Origin: Sipunculus nudus
Taxonomy: Eukaryota; Annelida; Sipuncula; Golfingiida; Sipunculidae
Direction: 5' to 3'
Assembly: GCA_026874595.1 (NCBI GenBank)
Contig: CM049314.1
Span: 68,634,300-68,698,299 of the forward strand
DNA: 64,000 nucleotides
Position 1 is the stretch's first letter; the number at the start of each line of letters is the position of its first letter. The position numbers and the translations under genes were made by a program. The notes below the pieces were generated by a model. It saw nothing but the letters and a program-made list of their open reading frames with translations, was not told where the DNA came from and searched no databases. Below are positions 61,480 through 64,000 of this stretch, in pieces.

Positions 61480-64000
61480 CTATATACATTTAACCCTCTA
61501 GATTTCCAGTATTAAATGACAGGACATGATTCTTTACATCAAATAAATCCTGTACCTTTTGTATTCCTACTTTTCTTTACAGATTTTCTTCAAATTATAA
61601 ATCCACAAAGCTTTCCAGGGTTTTTTCCACACTCAGAAATATCTTTAAGTCCAGCCCACTCTTGATGCCAGAAAGAATGTATGCAGGTGTCAAACATTCA
61701 AACCTCCTTTTTCTATTTCTTGCACTATGACAGATCTTTTATTCTCTTTTTCCCACATTTCATAAAAGGAAATAATTTTATTGAGTTCATTTACATATTT
61801 TCCCGATATATTATTACTTCTAAAGTAATAATTAACTTTAGACATCTTTTTATTATTTGAATTTTTCTTTGCATTGTTAGATTTCTTTGTTTCCGAAGCT
61901 GTATAGTCTTCTCTTTTTGTTTAAACTTATCCTCTGAATTAAGCTCTTCACATTTATGTTTATCATATGATAAAAATCTCTCCAAGAAGTTTGATTGGTT
62001 TATCTGGCCAGTGAATACCTAATGGTTTCAATTTACTATTTATGTTCTTGCCTATCTACATGCCTTCTGATTTTCTAAATTTAATTTCAGCCCAATAAAT
62101 TCTCGAAATTTTTTCCATGTTTTAAAAAGTTACTACCATATATTTTATCTTAGTGAATAGCAAATGTATCATCTGCATATTGTAGGAGTTTAACTTGAGA
62201 CCCCTATTCTAATTTCTCTAATAGTTGCTTAATTTCTCATTTAATTGCTAGGATTTCTATGGCTTATATAAAAAGTAGGAAGACAGAGGGTCCCCTTGTC
62301 GGTCTCCTCTCTCAACTTTAATATTGCCAGATGTTATACCGTTATTAATTATACAACTGCTTGTATCATTGTATAACAACTTTATCTAAGATAAAAATGT
62401 TTTTTCCAATTTTAATTTCTTTAGTGTAGGCTGCATGAAGGTCCATTCTTAAGAATCAAAGGCCTTTTCCCCAGTTTAATGCAATTGTCTTAACAGGAAT
62501 TTAGTTTTCATCTGTGTAATCTAGTAAATCTTGGACAAATCTAATATTTTCAACAATAAATCTATTTATCTATAATTCTGATAAGATTGTATAATGTTTT
62601 GCAAAACCTTTGAAAGTCTAATAGAAGGTGTTTCAACTAAAATATCATAGTCTGTATTTAAAAGTGATATTGTCCGCCATTTTTTTAACAAAGTACAGTC
62701 TTTTTTTATTTTTTTGTGTAATAAAGTTATAACTGCTTGCTTCTGGGATACAAATAGTTTACCCTCCTCAAATGATTTAATGAAAGATTTCATTAACAGA
62801 GGCTCTACTTTTGGCCAATATGTCATATAGAACTTAAAAGGCACACCATTATTTCCATTATTATTTTGAAATGATTTAATTGTATTATATAAATCATCTT
62901 GCACATAAAATTATCATCTTCTTGTGACAAACGTGAGTCTTGATACCTGATAAATATTCTTCAATTTGTTCAAAGCCTTTTTATAATTTGATGAGTATAG
63001 CTTACAATAAAATTCTCTTTCCTGACTTATTATCTCACTTGGAAATACAGTAAATTTTCCATTTCCCTTTTTTAATTTTCTCACCCATTATCTTACTGCA
63101 TTATGCTTTTCTAATTTATAAAAATATTTACCACTGTCTTCACCTTTCTCGAACCACCTGACCTTTGTTCTCAGTACCAGTCCTTGTGTTTTATAAATAT
63201 CTATCTCCTCCAATTCAGCTTTTATTCTTTTGTATATTTTCCATATTTTCCTCTTCTCTCTCTGCGTCTAATTTCATTAAGTTAGTTTGACATCTTTGAC
63301 TGATCAACTAAGTCTTCTTCTCTTGCTTTTGAACATTTATTTTGCTTCTTTATCTTTTCTGATATAGCTTTCTTACTTTGTATTTTACACGCCTATAAAT
63401 TAATATTATCTCAGTTATCATTATATTCTTCTAAACAGCTATGTATGGCTTCAACTATATGTGCGGTTATTTGGTCGTCCTCTATTAAAAATTAATTTTA
63501 TTTCCAATATCCTTTACCCCTTGAGAATGAAGAGGATCTGTGCATATAACCAATTTTGTAAAGGAATGATCAGATTAAATATATGTTAAAAAAATCTGCA
63601 TCTACAAAATAATACTGAAACTGTTTTGTAATAAGCAAATAATCTAACCTGGATGATATGCTATCACTCTTTGTTTTCCAAGTGTATTCCCTTTTATATG
63701 GATTCCTCGTAGGCCAAATATCCAATAGAATATATTGATTCATTATTTTAATTACAGCTTTCCTTACACAGTCTTTTAAGCATAGAGCACCACCTTTCCT
63801 GTCTAAATCTATATTTAGAACTACATTAAAATCACCTCCAATGAAAAATTTGTCTTTTAGTTAAACATATTCATGCAAGATTCTAATGAGATACTTTAAG
63901 AAAGAAATTTGATTTGAAGCATAGTTATGAGCATAAACATTCATAATTATATAACAAGTTTGTTCTATTATCGGTTTTACAGCCAAAAGTTCTACCATCT
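61480..64000 (-). mobile_element. Degenerate L1-type LINE (endonuclease and reverse transcriptase)
   Basis: Read right to left from the edge, it has NVYAHN and GGDFN (63839-63825) of the APE-type endonuclease, then SRLDYLLITK. The RT follows with FYMTYWP, SQKQAVITLLHKK, WRTISLLNTDY and RGDRQGDPLS, and a YADD catalytic motif at 62168-62179. The C-terminal part has FLSYDKHKCEELN and RKQRNLTMQRKIQIIK. Stops and frameshifts are frequent, so it is inactive. The 5' part lies beyond the window. It probably sits in an intron of the CARD gene, opposite in sense. Confidence 0.88.

Overview
The window looks like nuclear DNA from an AT-rich invertebrate genome, most likely a marine lophotrochozoan such as a mollusc or brachiopod. 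This rests on split genes with GT..AG introns, invertebrate-type Ty3/gypsy, Penelope-like and LINE remnants, tRNA-derived SINEs, long (TA)n arrays, and CARD and ankyrin genes. The species cannot be named from the sequence. Most of the open reading frames in the window are chance.

Three gene structures can be supported. (1) Bases 60-23040, plus strand: the 3' part of an ankyrin-repeat gene. Nearly every repeat is one phase-0 exon of about 96-108 nt, and the gene ends in a 597-nt exon with a SOCS box (elongin B/C and cullin-5 binding). (2) Bases 45132-59780, plus strand: the 5' part of a gene coding for two CARD-like death-fold domains, an unrecognised segment of about 155 residues, then seven ankyrin-type repeats, and running off the right edge. 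(3) Bases 36283-40264, minus strand: a short-chain dehydrogenase of the retinol dehydrogenase/17-beta-HSD6 type that looks like a pseudogene.

The main result comes from comparing genes 1 and 2. The last four ankyrin exons of gene 2 (58685, 59176, 59453, 59676) line up in order, length and residues with the first four of gene 1 (60, 325, 733, 1005). They therefore appear to be head-to-tail paralogues seen from opposite ends. Taken together they imply an architecture CARD-CARD-unknown-ankyrin array-SOCS box, which would tie death-fold signalling to a cullin-RING ubiquitin ligase. An orphan ankyrin exon at 32276, between the two genes, may be the relic of a third unit.

Introns and spacers are full of repeats. 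These are a decayed Ty3/gypsy element with integrase before reverse transcriptase (2.8-6.0 kb), families of diverged repeats (8.1-11.8 kb), a 1.54-kb terminal-inverted-repeat DNA element (19381-20919) with a fragment at 60775, two SINEs (24.3-25.1 kb), an LTR next to both a primer-binding-site-like and a polypurine-like sequence (25849-26306), a 44-bp tandem array (26.5-26.8 kb), a second Ty3/gypsy integrase remnant (29.8-31.2 kb), a roughly 330-bp satellite with a 1.15-kb higher-order duplication (46.9-50.2 kb), a Penelope-like remnant with long inverted arms (54.1-55.8 kb) and an L1-type LINE (61.5 kb to the edge).
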